Shown one piece after another: positions 1-8,107 of a stretch of 64,000 nucleotides of DNA. Origin of the DNA: Bacteroidota bacterium (lineage in GTDB: Bacteria; Bacteroidota; Bacteroidia; Flavobacteriales; Flavobacteriaceae); NCBI GenBank assembly GCA_024279425.1, contig JAJRRO010000017.1, forward strand, positions 1 through 64,000, in the 5' to 3' direction. The notes beneath the pieces were generated by a model. The model ran no database searches. It saw nothing but the letters and a program-made list of their open reading frames with translations, and was not told the DNA's origin. The first letter of the stretch is position 1; every line of letters begins with the position of its first letter. The position numbers and the translations under genes are program-made.

Positions 1-906
1 GGTCTCTGGTTGCAAAGGGGTCAACAAACGAGATAGAAGTGTATAGTTTTTATTGTGGACACCTCCGGGTTTTAGGGCATACCGGCCTTCCAAAATTTCC
101 CAATCCCCGATCCCTTTTGAAGTGTAGTGAATGTCATAGATGATTTCGGAAAACTCGGAATAGGCATCGCCGTTTTTTGATTTTTGCCTGTAAAAGGCCC
201 TGCCGTATTTACGTTTGTTCGCATTTTGATCGGCCTTTTTAAATGCTTTTCTAGCCAGCTCAAAGGCATATTTGTCCCGTTTGGAGTCCACGACCACCAC
301 CTCGTCCAGAATATTGGTCAAGGGCACAAGTTTGATGATCAAATCCGACGTCCCCGATATTTCCAATTGCTGTTTTTCATAGTTGAGATGTGAAAAAACA
401 AGTTTGGTGGGCAATGCATCCACATCTATGACGAATTCCCCCAACTCATTGCTCGCCGTGCCTACGTAAGAGGAGACCAAGGCGATGTTGCAATAGGGTA
501 TGGGCTCGCCCGTGGCCTTGTCAATGACGATTCCATTGATTTGGGCCTCTTGGTTTTTTTTGATGATAATCTGTTTACCATTTATTTCATAGACCAGGTC
601 ATTATTTTCAAAAAGCCGGGCCAAAATCGCGGGAACGGATTTCCGAACTATTTTGATGGTGACCTTGCGGTCAAGATTTATTTCATCATTCCTATAAAAG
701 AATGTAAATTCGGTTTTATCCTCTATTTCATTGAAAATGCTCAACAAGGTGGCCCCATTCAGGTTCAGGCTTATTCTTGTATTCAGGGAATGGTCATAAT
801 TCGCCTTTCCTATAAAAAATCCTATAAGCAGAAAAAATAAAGTGAATTTTAGTTTCAGTTCAAATCTCGATACAGTTTTGTCGGAATATACCATTGCTTT
901 TTTCAT
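1..906 (-). CDS. STN / carboxypeptidase-regulatory domain surface protein, partial (paralog of the next gene)
   Basis: Only the first 302 codons are inside the window; the frame is open to the left edge. The protein starts with MKKAMVYSDK, has a hydrophobic export segment at about residues 20-36, a STN-like domain at about 40-115 and a carboxypeptidase-D regulatory-like domain at about 121-205. By eye it is roughly four fifths identical to the N-terminus of the gene directly upstream (start 4857), so the two arose by tandem duplication. Its ATG lies 15 nt after that gene's TGA, which implies one transcript with FecR at the head. By analogy with the neighbour it is probably an outer-surface component of a FecR-regulated system. 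Ligand unknown. The rest of the protein cannot be seen. Confidence 0.85.
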   Translation of the reverse strand, partial: MKKAMVYSDKTVSRFELKLKFTLFFLLIGFFIGKANYDHSLNTRISLNLNGATLLSIFNEIEDKTEFTFFYRNDEINLDRKVTIKIVRKSVPAILARLFENNDLVYEINGKQIIIKKNQEAQINGIVIDKATGEPIPYCNIALVSSYVGTASNELGEFVIDVDALPTKLVFSHLNYEKQQLEISGTSDLIIKLVPLTNILDEVVVVDSKRDKYAFELARKAFKKADQNANKRKYGRAFYRQKSKNGDAYSEFSEIIYDIHYTSKGIGDWEILEGRYALKPGGVHNKNYTLLSRLLTPLQPET

Positions 907-921
907 GCTCTTATTATTATA

Positions 922-3900
922 TCATAGCTTTTCCTCCTTTTCACCAAAGGTCTTTAGATAAGCTCCCGGTACACCCTGCATAGATAGACCCTCAATAGCC
1001 ACTTGTATCTGTTCGGCATTGTCCGAATTATAGAACAAGAGCCTCGCATTCCCATTGTTATCTGTCCTAAAGGAAGGGTTCCAATAGAGAGTGGCACGAT
1101 AGTCGGGTAAACTGTGTCTATCCAACTTTATGCTATAGTTAGGGGAATAAAACTCCCTCTCTGTCGCATGCCCCGCAATGTCAAATTCTGGAGCGAGTAC
1201 AGGTTCACTTCCGCCGCCTAATTTGGTATAGACCAAGAAGACACCGTTGGCACCCCTTGAACCCCAAATGGCAGCAGCAGGCCCTTTCAGAATCTCTACC
1301 CTTTCCACATTGGAGAGGTCCATCGTGGCGATTTGGAGTGGCACTGGCCCTGGGGTTATACTTCCTACAAACCCAACTTTTTGTGGGGCACCTTTACTGA
1401 TAGGAACACCATTTAGCACCCATAAAGGAGTGCCACGGCGGCGTATACTCACCCTAAATCTAGGAAAGGACCCATAGACCATTACACTTGCGAACCTCCT
1501 GATATAATCTACTAGTGTTATACTAGTTGCACGAAGACCCTTTGTGTAGAGGGTCGCATCCGGGGTTTGCCCAAGGGAGGAAGGCCTTGAGGGCTCTATC
1601 TTTTTCTCAATTATTTTTGTCACAACGACCTCTTCCAACTCGGTAGCGTTCTGAGAATCATATATAAGACGCATATTTTTTCGTGTTGCCGAAAAATCGG
1701 AATATTCCTTAACTGCTTCTGTATCCTTGACTGTAGGCATACTTTTGAAATGAGACAAAGGCACTGTAATTTTGTTGGTATCCAAGACCACTTTTACATT
1801 TAGGGTTTTTTTTACTGAACTAATCGCATTGAACACGATTCGGGTGGTACCGTTGAAATTAAAATCGGGTATTATGAATTTTCCATCCCGCTCCGTTTTT
1901 GTGGAGAACATACCCACAATGTCCCCTGATTTGGCAATTACGTTAAGATCTACATTTTTCATACGTTTATCAAACCCGCCTCTGGCCTGTCCCGATATGG
2001 TGAGCCCTTTTGCGAAGTCGAATTCCTTAGCAGGGAGGTTGCCTTCATGAATCTCCTGCCATGGGAACTTACGCCAGCCATGGGTCAGCATTACCAAATC
2101 CAGTGCATGTAGAGTCAATCTATGTTGATCTTTAAAAAGAAGCCCTGGATTGCTTATATGCCCTTTGATATCGGATTGTAATAAAAGGTGGGTCAAGATA
2201 TTCCCTGAATCAGGGTTTTTTACAACTTGACCTTCGTCGGTCACGGCCAGGGAAAGTTCAGTCGAAATGGGCTGTCCATAAGTATCGGTAACATTAATAT
2301 CGACCGCAATCTCATTTCTATTCGATATTTTTTCTGGGCTGATTCTTGCATTTATTACCAGCTCTTGTTGGTTGTTGATAAAAACGGCTCTTTCACACCA
2401 AGGGTTTTTGTCCTGATCAAAGAGGGTAAGGACCAGTACCCCACTTGGAATCCCATTTTTTGGAATCTCAAAACTAAGAGTTTCCTGATTTTTGAATTCG
2501 AACTCGCCCTGATAATACTTTTTATTATTTGAATGCCCAATGATATAGAAGGGTCTCTTCCTTAAGTGCTCCGTTGCCTGTATTTTTATCTTGATGTTTT
2601 TTAGGCCGGTATTATTTATGGTCATGGCGTACCCTTGCCCCATAATTTTAGGAAGCGGATATTCCGAACCATCGTTCAAGATGGCGGAATAGGCTTCACC
2701 CAATTTGGGTTGGAGGTAGAAAAAACCACTCCCTCTTGTTATTGTACCCAGATGAACTACGGGTTTCCCCCGCGAATCCTTGACATAGCCCCGGATTTTT
2801 CTGTCAAGACCATCACTTCCTATGGCTTTAAAGGCTACCTGCCCCATAAGGCCTGCCACGGCATGTCCTCCCTCGGGGAAGAACTGCAGGTCGATTGTGT
2901 CCGAAATATTCTGAGTAGGAAGGGGCATATCCGTTGCCCCGATTACCTTTACCATTTTTGTGAAAAAGAAATTATCGTCAAAGTTCCGCATCCAATTGGT
3001 ATAGGCCCGTAACTGATAATTCCCTGAAAAGAGGTTTTTGGGAAGCACTATGGAACCAATGGCCTTGCCATCAAAGAGTCCGTGTGTCTGAGAAACCAAG
3101 ATTTTATTGTTCGGGCCAATAAGATCAACATGTAGGACCTTACTGGCCAATGAAAATTGGTGACGCTCCCCTAGAACGGTATACGCTTTATACCATAGAT
3201 TTTCCCCAGGGGAGAACAGGTCCCTATCTGTATGCAGATATACCTTTTCTACTGGATTGTGATAATTGTACTTAGCAACATTGGAATCCAATTCTCTTAA
3301 AAAAGGATCACTTTCATTATCGGATTGCATAATGACCAACTGGTTTTTGCTGTTCAGGAAAATAGAACCAAATGCCTCATTTTTTTCAAAGGACTCAATG
3401 ACCTCTTCCTCGACGGGAGTACGTTTTACAATGGGATTGTCTTCCCAGAACTTCTGATTATACCCAATTTCATCAAGCTTTTGCCAGTCGTTTTTATTTT
3501 TTCTGAATTGCCGCCCCAATTTTTTTCTTGTGGTAGGGGTATAGTACTCAAAAAAAGTAAGGTTGGAGGTGGAAGAGGTATGGGACTCAAAGTCGTCATT
3601 CTTGTAATAATCGAATTCCTGTTCGATCTTGACATAGTCGATGACCGATTTGAGCACGCTATCCTGTTTATAGGCAATTTCATAGGAAATGGAATAGTCT
3701 TTCCATGAAGTGTTTTTTTCCGTAAGCTTTACCAATTTCAGATTGTCATGGGTTATGTTCCCGACAATTTTCAGGATATCATGGCTGGTCGTATTGACAT
3801 ACATCTCTGCGTCGAAAATTTTCCTTTGAAGATTTTTCTTGGGCTTGAACCAGAGCACCGCGATTTCATCATCCCCAGATGCAATATGTTCCACGACCTT

Positions 3901-4857
3901 AATATCATAAAAGGATTCAAAATTATGATGTAGGGGAAAAATAATATCATGGACAGCTGGTTGCAATGGGGTCAACAAACGGGATAGCAGCGTATAGTTT
4001 ATATTGTGGGCACCCCCGGGCTTCAAGGCGTACCGGCCTTCCAAAATTTCCCAATCCCATGGTTCCCTTGAAGTATAGTGAATATCATAGATAATCTCGG
4101 AAAACTCGGAATAGGCATCGCCGTTCTTTGATTTCTGCCTGTAAAAGGCTTTGGCATGTTTACGCCTGTATGAATTATGATCGGCCTTTTTAAACACTTT
4201 TCTAGCCAGTTCAAGGCCATATCTGCCCCTTTTGGAGTCCACGACCACCACCTCATCAAGAATATTGGTCAAGGGCACAAGTTCGATTATCAAATCCGAA
4301 GTCTCGGAAACCTCCAATTGCTGTTTCTCATAGTTGAGATGTGAAAAGACAAGTTTGGCGGGCAATGCGTCCACATTTATGACGAATCCCCCCAATTCAT
4401 TGCTTGCAGTGCCCGTGAACGATGATTCTACGGCTATATTGCAATAGGGTATGGGTTCGCCAGTGGCATTATCAATGACAATGCCACTGATTTGGGCTTC
4501 TTGATTTTTTTTGATGATAATCTGTTTCCCTATTATTTCATAGACCACGTCATTGTCTTCAAAAAGTTGGTCCAAAATTACAGGAACGGATTTCCGGATT
4601 ATCTTGATAGTGACCTTGCGGTCAAGATTTATTCCATCATTTTTATAGAAGAATGTAAATTTGGTCTTATCCTCTATTTCATTGAACACTTCCAATAAAG
4701 TAACCTCATTAAGGTTAAGGCTTATTTTTACATTTGGGGAATAACCATAATTTGCTTTTGCCATAAAAGCACCCATAAGCAGAAAAAGTAAGATGAATTT
4801 CATTTTCAGTTCAGATCTTCGTGCAATTTTGTCGGAATAAACCATTGCTTTTTTCAT
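922..4857 (-). CDS. STN-CarboxypepD_reg-MG2-plug domain protein (FecR-linked)
   Basis: The protein has 1311 residues from the MKKAMVYSDK start at 4857; a start 12 codons upstream is possible, but the paralog begins at the same MKKAMVY. Visible parts are an export segment (about 20-36), a STN domain (40-115), a carboxypeptidase-regulatory beta domain (121-205), a macroglobulin MG2-like domain near 540-640 (YLHTDRDLFSPGE), and a TonB-receptor plug-like domain near 1100-1240 (LEEVVVTK, LNGVPISKG, VERVEILKGPAAAIWGSRGA). There is no 600-residue beta-barrel after the plug, so it is not a complete TonB-dependent transporter. It follows the fecR gene on the same strand. The likely role is a surface or periplasmic partner of an outer-membrane complex controlled by the sigma/FecR pair; the substrate is unknown. 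Confidence 0.85.
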   Translation of the reverse strand: MKKAMVYSDKIARRSELKMKFILLFLLMGAFMAKANYGYSPNVKISLNLNEVTLLEVFNEIEDKTKFTFFYKNDGINLDRKVTIKIIRKSVPVILDQLFEDNDVVYEIIGKQIIIKKNQEAQISGIVIDNATGEPIPYCNIAVESSFTGTASNELGGFVINVDALPAKLVFSHLNYEKQQLEVSETSDLIIELVPLTNILDEVVVVDSKRGRYGLELARKVFKKADHNSYRRKHAKAFYRQKSKNGDAYSEFSEIIYDIHYTSREPWDWEILEGRYALKPGGAHNINYTLLSRLLTPLQPAVHDIIFPLHHNFESFYDIKVVEHIASGDDEIAVLWFKPKKNLQRKIFDAEMYVNTTSHDILKIVGNITHDNLKLVKLTEKNTSWKDYSISYEIAYKQDSVLKSVIDYVKIEQEFDYYKNDDFESHTSSTSNLTFFEYYTPTTRKKLGRQFRKNKNDWQKLDEIGYNQKFWEDNPIVKRTPVEEEVIESFEKNEAFGSIFLNSKNQLVIMQSDNESDPFLRELDSNVAKYNYHNPVEKVYLHTDRDLFSPGENLWYKAYTVLGERHQFSLASKVLHVDLIGPNNKILVSQTHGLFDGKAIGSIVLPKNLFSGNYQLRAYTNWMRNFDDNFFFTKMVKVIGATDMPLPTQNISDTIDLQFFPEGGHAVAGLMGQVAFKAIGSDGLDRKIRGYVKDSRGKPVVHLGTITRGSGFFYLQPKLGEAYSAILNDGSEYPLPKIMGQGYAMTINNTGLKNIKIKIQATEHLRKRPFYIIGHSNNKKYYQGEFEFKNQETLSFEIPKNGIPSGVLVLTLFDQDKNPWCERAVFINNQQELVINARISPEKISNRNEIAVDINVTDTYGQPISTELSLAVTDEGQVVKNPDSGNILTHLLLQSDIKGHISNPGLLFKDQHRLTLHALDLVMLTHGWRKFPWQEIHEGNLPAKEFDFAKGLTISGQARGGFDKRMKNVDLNVIAKSGDIVGMFSTKTERDGKFIIPDFNFNGTTRIVFNAISSVKKTLNVKVVLDTNKITVPLSHFKSMPTVKDTEAVKEYSDFSATRKNMRLIYDSQNATELEEVVVTKIIEKKIEPSRPSSLGQTPDATLYTKGLRATSITLVDYIRRFASVMVYGSFPRFRVSIRRRGTPLWVLNGVPISKGAPQKVGFVGSITPGPVPLQIATMDLSNVERVEILKGPAAAIWGSRGANGVFLVYTKLGGGSEPVLAPEFDIAGHATEREFYSPNYSIKLDRHSLPDYRATLYWNPSFRTDNNGNARLLFYNSDNAEQIQVAIEGLSMQGVPGAYLKTFGEKEEKL

Positions 4858-4933
4858 GCTCTTATCATTTTCAAATAACTCTAATCGACCCAAAACATGG
4901 CCTATTACTTTTATATATTCAAGGTCATTGTTT

Positions 4934-6085
4934 TTATGCCCCTGCCTTGATTATTATTTTATCGGTTTCCACATGATATTCAAAATGGGTAGTACTTTTA
5001 AATGTATCCAAAACCTGATTTAAGGTTTCAGTGGTAAATGTTCCCGTATACCTCATGTCGTCAAGTTCTGGGGACCTGTTTACAATGCGAATGTCAAAAT
5101 GCCGTTCCAGTTCTTTAATAATATCCCCAAAGCGGTCATTTACAAAATAAAGTTTGTCATTTGACCAGGCAATATGTTTTTCGGTATGCACCTCACGAAC
5201 GACAAACCCGTCTTTTTGGGCTGTAACTTGTTGACCAGGCTTTATAAGTAGATAATCTTGCTCATCAAAAGTCTTTGAAGGATCATAGACCGCAATACTC
5301 CCTTCGGTCAGCACTGCTGTAGGGTTATCTTCATTTCGGTAGTTTGACACGTTGAATTTTGTTCCAAAAACCCGCACGTTCATCTGCTCGGTATGCACAA
5401 TGAACGGTTGATTGGGGTTTTCTTCAACCTTAAAATAAGCTTCCCCTTCTAAAAATACGTTTCTGTTGTCCAAACCAGCAAACGATTGGGGGTATCTTAA
5501 CTCGCTACCAGCATTGAGTAAAATAGAACTGCCATCAGCAAGCCTTAATTCAAAGCGCTTCCCAAAAGGAACTTTTAAGCGGTCATAGGCCAATTTCGGA
5601 TGGGTTTTACCGGATGGTTCATATACGAGTTTCCCGAATTCTTGCTCTGCCACTTTTTCCCCAAGGGTGTTCGTAATCGATTTGCGGGTGTTTTCATCCA
5701 AAACCTCAAAAGTCCCATCTTCAAATTCCAAGGTTACCGGGGAGGCAATTTCCGTAATTGAATCGGGTAGGTCGGGATTGTTCCTTTTTACAAGGGAATA
5801 GATTCCTATTGACAGCACCACCACTACAATCGCGACCGCTGCATATTTATGGAGGTTCCTGAAAATCTTGCGGATGGGGGTATTATTGGCTTTAGAAAGA
5901 CCAAGAGCCTTTTGATAGGCCTCCTCCACATCAATGGAAGTATAAGAAAAATCCAAAATTTGGTTAGCTTGGACCGCATTCTTAAAATATTCCTGGTTCT
6001 TTGGGAGCCGCAACCAATCTTGTAATGCTTTAAGTTCTTCCTTTGAAAGTGTATCTGTTAGGAATTTGATTACCAGTTGTTTCAA
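4934..6085 (-). CDS. FecR-family anti-sigma factor
   Basis: The 383-residue protein has a cytoplasmic N-terminal helix region (about 1-78), a single membrane span at about 81-99 (AVAIVVVVLSIGIYSLV), a periplasmic FecR domain at about 170-270 (VPFGKRFELRLADGSSILLNAGS, GEAYFKVEENPNQPFIV) and a C-terminal DUF4974-like domain ending in KIIIKAGA. Proteins of this family hold an ECF sigma factor inactive and relay a signal from an outer-membrane partner. The partner sigma gene is divergent, 131 bp away, and the STN/plug genes lie downstream on the same strand. The only plausible initiation codon in frame near the N-terminus is TTG at 6085, giving MKQLVIKFLTD, typical of the family. Confidence 0.92.
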   Translation of the reverse strand: MKQLVIKFLTDTLSKEELKALQDWLRLPKNQEYFKNAVQANQILDFSYTSIDVEEAYQKALGLSKANNTPIRKIFRNLHKYAAVAIVVVVLSIGIYSLVKRNNPDLPDSITEIASPVTLEFEDGTFEVLDENTRKSITNTLGEKVAEQEFGKLVYEPSGKTHPKLAYDRLKVPFGKRFELRLADGSSILLNAGSELRYPQSFAGLDNRNVFLEGEAYFKVEENPNQPFIVHTEQMNVRVFGTKFNVSNYRNEDNPTAVLTEGSIAVYDPSKTFDEQDYLLIKPGQQVTAQKDGFVVREVHTEKHIAWSNDKLYFVNDRFGDIIKELERHFDIRIVNRSPELDDMRYTGTFTTETLNQVLDTFKSTTHFEYHVETDKIIIKAGA

Positions 6086-6216
6086 ATTATTGGATTTTAG
6101 CGATTATCTTTTCTATGTGACGCAAAAAAGAAGAGATACCCTTAGTTCATCTGGATATTTTTTTGATCTTTATGTGGTACAATATTTGGTGCTCTTGTGC
6201 CGACCGACCAAAGTAA

Positions 6217-6780
6217 ATGAACGAGAAGACTTTATATGACCAAATAAAGCAAGGCAATGCCCAGGCATTGAAAAGACTTTTTCACCTGCATTACAAGCCG
6301 TTATGCACTTATGTAGTTCAATTTACGAAATCTATGCCCGAGGCGGAAGATATAGTCCAAGGCATTTTTGTTAGACTTTGGGCAAGTCGTGAGACCCTTA
6401 CCAATGTTGCTTCTCCTAAGGCTTATTTATATCGCTCGGCCCATAATGCCTATATTGATAAATTTCGAAAAAGCAAAAAGGAGAGCACATTGTTGGAAAC
6501 CCTTAAGTATGAAGCATTATCCAGCCAATTGGAAGAAGACGATACCTTGCTACAGCAGAGAATAGCAAAAACAAAGAACCTAATAGACGGTTTACCCAAA
6601 CGTTGCAAGGAAATAGTGCTGTTAAGCAAGCAAGAAGGTTATAAAAACAGGGAAATCGCGGAAAAACTGGGAATATCTATTAAGACCGTGGAGGCTCAAT
6701 TAGGTGTTGCCTTTAAAAAAATACGAGAGGGTTTTAAAGATGATAAATTTTTGTTTTTCGTGCTTTTAATGGGCTTTTAA
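6217..6780 (+). CDS. ECF RNA polymerase sigma factor (sigma-70 family)
   Basis: The 187-residue protein has a region 2 (LFHLHYKPLCTYVVQF, EAEDIVQGIFVRLW, about 20-55) and a region 4 helix-turn-helix (LPKRCKEIVLLSKQEGYKNREIAEKLGIS, about 127-160; KTVEAQLGVAFKKIR). This is the organisation of the Bacteroidota group that pairs with FecR. It is transcribed away from fecR, so the 131 bp between them must contain both promoters. A near-consensus AATATTTG at 6181-6188, with TTTG at 6162, may be its promoter, although the 15 bp spacing is shorter than usual. It probably transcribes the fecR-receptor operon. The last residues are hydrophobic (FLFFVLLMGF), which is slightly odd for a cytosolic protein. 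Confidence 0.93.
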   Translation: MNEKTLYDQIKQGNAQALKRLFHLHYKPLCTYVVQFTKSMPEAEDIVQGIFVRLWASRETLTNVASPKAYLYRSAHNAYIDKFRKSKKESTLLETLKYEALSSQLEEDDTLLQQRIAKTKNLIDGLPKRCKEIVLLSKQEGYKNREIAEKLGISIKTVEAQLGVAFKKIREGFKDDKFLFFVLLMGF

Positions 6781-7142
6781 ATCAACTTACATAACAATTT
6801 TTAGAGGTCAGTAGTTAGGTGCATATTGTCCCATAAAACGTTCTTTTAAGGGACAATATCTGAAATTCATTGGTATACTTAAACCCACCTTTAACTAGAC
6901 TTTCCGAAAACCACAATTAGTTTACTTTCAAGGGTCGTTTAATTAAACTAATACTATTTCTTCATTAGAGTAATCAGAAGTTCGCTTATTATTCACAACT
7001 TCATTATTCTAGCATATTTTTATATATTTGAAAGTAGACTAGAGTAGCATAGATGTTTTTAATGATTATGGTCTTTGCCAAACAATTGTCTCCTAGCCTA
7101 AGAAGTAGACCTTAAACTTAGAAACCTGTAAAAATTTAAAAG
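6781..7142. other. Intergenic stretch with repeat copy A, no gene seen
   Basis: These 362 bp between the sigma factor and the CBM9-like gene show no convincing reading frame. They contain a 10-bp inverted repeat (ATATTGTCCC at 6823-6832 and GGGACAATAT at 6850-6859) followed by copy A of the dispersed repeat. The remainder is AT-rich. Confidence 0.6.
6823..6949 (+). repeat. Dispersed intergenic repeat, copy A (with hairpin)
   Basis: This is the longest copy of a repeat found four times between 6.8 and 13.0 kb, always in the same orientation. It begins with a perfect 10-bp inverted repeat with a 17-nt loop, then GAAATTCATTGGTATACTTA, ACCCACC, GACTTTCC, CAATTAGTTTACTT and GGTCGTTTA. Copies C and D share different parts of it, so this copy shows the full order. 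It has no coding capacity and could be the remnant or end of a mobile element, or a REP/MITE-like element. Confidence 0.65.
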
Positions 7143-7946
7143 ATGGCCAAGAAAGCAGATTATAAAGCTCGCAAAATAAATGAACCTATTACCATAGACG
7201 GGAAGGTTGACAAACCAATATGGCAAAATGCTAATTGGAGCAAACGGTTTGTAGATATGGCTTCGGGTGATTTGGGCATGTATAACACACAGTCTGCCAT
7301 TATTTGGAATAACAGCCATTTGTACATCGCCTTTAGGGCAGAAGAACCCTTCTTGAATGCACAGCTGACCGAACGCGACAGCATCATTTTTCAAGAGAAT
7401 GATTTGGAAGTTTTTATTGATGGGGGAGATTGTTATTATGAACTTGAGGTCAACGCCGCCAATACCATCTATGAAGTATTTTTTATTTGGAAGGATGCTT
7501 ATCTAAAGGGCAGTAAATTTGATATCCCACAGTTTGACGTGCACCAAAAAGAGGCCTACACCTTTGGTGGGGATTACGACCGCACTGGGGCATCGTTTTG
7601 GAAAGGTACCCACCCTCGCGGAATTCGGTGGGCCTTTACCGATTTTGATATGGAAGGCCTTGAAACTGCAGTTAAACTCGATGGTACCTTAAATGATAAT
7701 AGTGATATAGATAAGGGTTGGAGTCTTGAAATTGGAATTCCTTGGGAGGGCCTAAAATTATTAGGCGACGGCAGAACCATTCCACCCACAAATGGTGATA
7801 TATGGAGTATGTTTCTGGGAAGGTTTCAGAAATTGGTATTAAGTGGGAAAGAAGTGCAACCGCACCCAGCTATGGCATTGAATAGCCATGGTATTTATGA
7901 CACCCATATGCCCTCAAAATGGAGTAAGATTGAATTTATAGAATAA
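7143..7946 (+). CDS. Carbohydrate-binding family 9-like protein
   Basis: The 267-residue protein matches the CBM9-like fold of Bacteroidota: it begins YKARKINEPITIDGKVDKPI-WQNANW, continues with SAIIWNNSHLYIAFRAEEP and NDLEVFIDGGDCYYELEVN, and ends with a strand around WSLEIGIPWEGLKLL. Such domains bind sugars, often at reducing ends, and usually sit on exported proteins. This one has no signal peptide or lipobox and consists only of the domain, so it may be cytoplasmic or its true N-terminus may differ. Neighbours on both sides are separated from it by the dispersed repeat, so no operon is evident. Its ligand is unknown. Confidence 0.8.
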   Translation: MAKKADYKARKINEPITIDGKVDKPIWQNANWSKRFVDMASGDLGMYNTQSAIIWNNSHLYIAFRAEEPFLNAQLTERDSIIFQENDLEVFIDGGDCYYELEVNAANTIYEVFFIWKDAYLKGSKFDIPQFDVHQKEAYTFGGDYDRTGASFWKGTHPRGIRWAFTDFDMEGLETAVKLDGTLNDNSDIDKGWSLEIGIPWEGLKLLGDGRTIPPTNGDIWSMFLGRFQKLVLSGKEVQPHPAMALNSHGIYDTHMPSKWSKIEFIE

Positions 7947-7969
7947 CCCATTTACCTTTAATTAAAATT

Positions 7970-8012
7970 GTATACTTAAACCCACGTTTAATTGGACTTT
8001 GCTCATAATGGG
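7970..8012 (+). repeat. Dispersed intergenic repeat, copy B (short)
   Basis: TGTATACTTAAACCCACG followed by TTTAATTGGACTTTGCTCAT aligns with the core of copies A, C and D. The part after GGACTTT has diverged. It lies 23 bp after the CBM9-like stop codon and before the cyclodeaminase-ImmA gene, in the same orientation as the other copies. Confidence 0.6.
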
Positions 8013-8094
8013 TCATAAGAACAGATAGTCAGAGAAGTGACCTGAAATTCAGGTTGTTCAACTTGAAAACACCAGTATGTTAAATCCTAGGGTG

Positions 8095-8102
8095 TATCTT
8101 TG
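8095..8102 (+). promoter_or_regulatory. Bacteroidota -7 box (TATCTTTG)
   Basis: TATCTTTG matches the TAnnTTTG element. It ends only 5 nt before the ATG at 8108, so transcription would begin at or within a few bases of the start codon and the message would be nearly leaderless. No good -33 TTTG is seen at the usual distance. Confidence 0.45.
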
Positions 8103-8107
8103 TACTC

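Noticed and set aside
2635-3012. Plus-strand open frame of 125 codons inside the STN/plug gene
   Set aside because: It lies antisense to a gene with clear domains, has no recognisable protein features, and such shadows are common opposite long genes.
1-4857. Assembly artefact duplicating the left gene
   Set aside because: The two N-termini differ at many positions scattered along the sequence, and each has its own intact frame, so it is a true old duplication.
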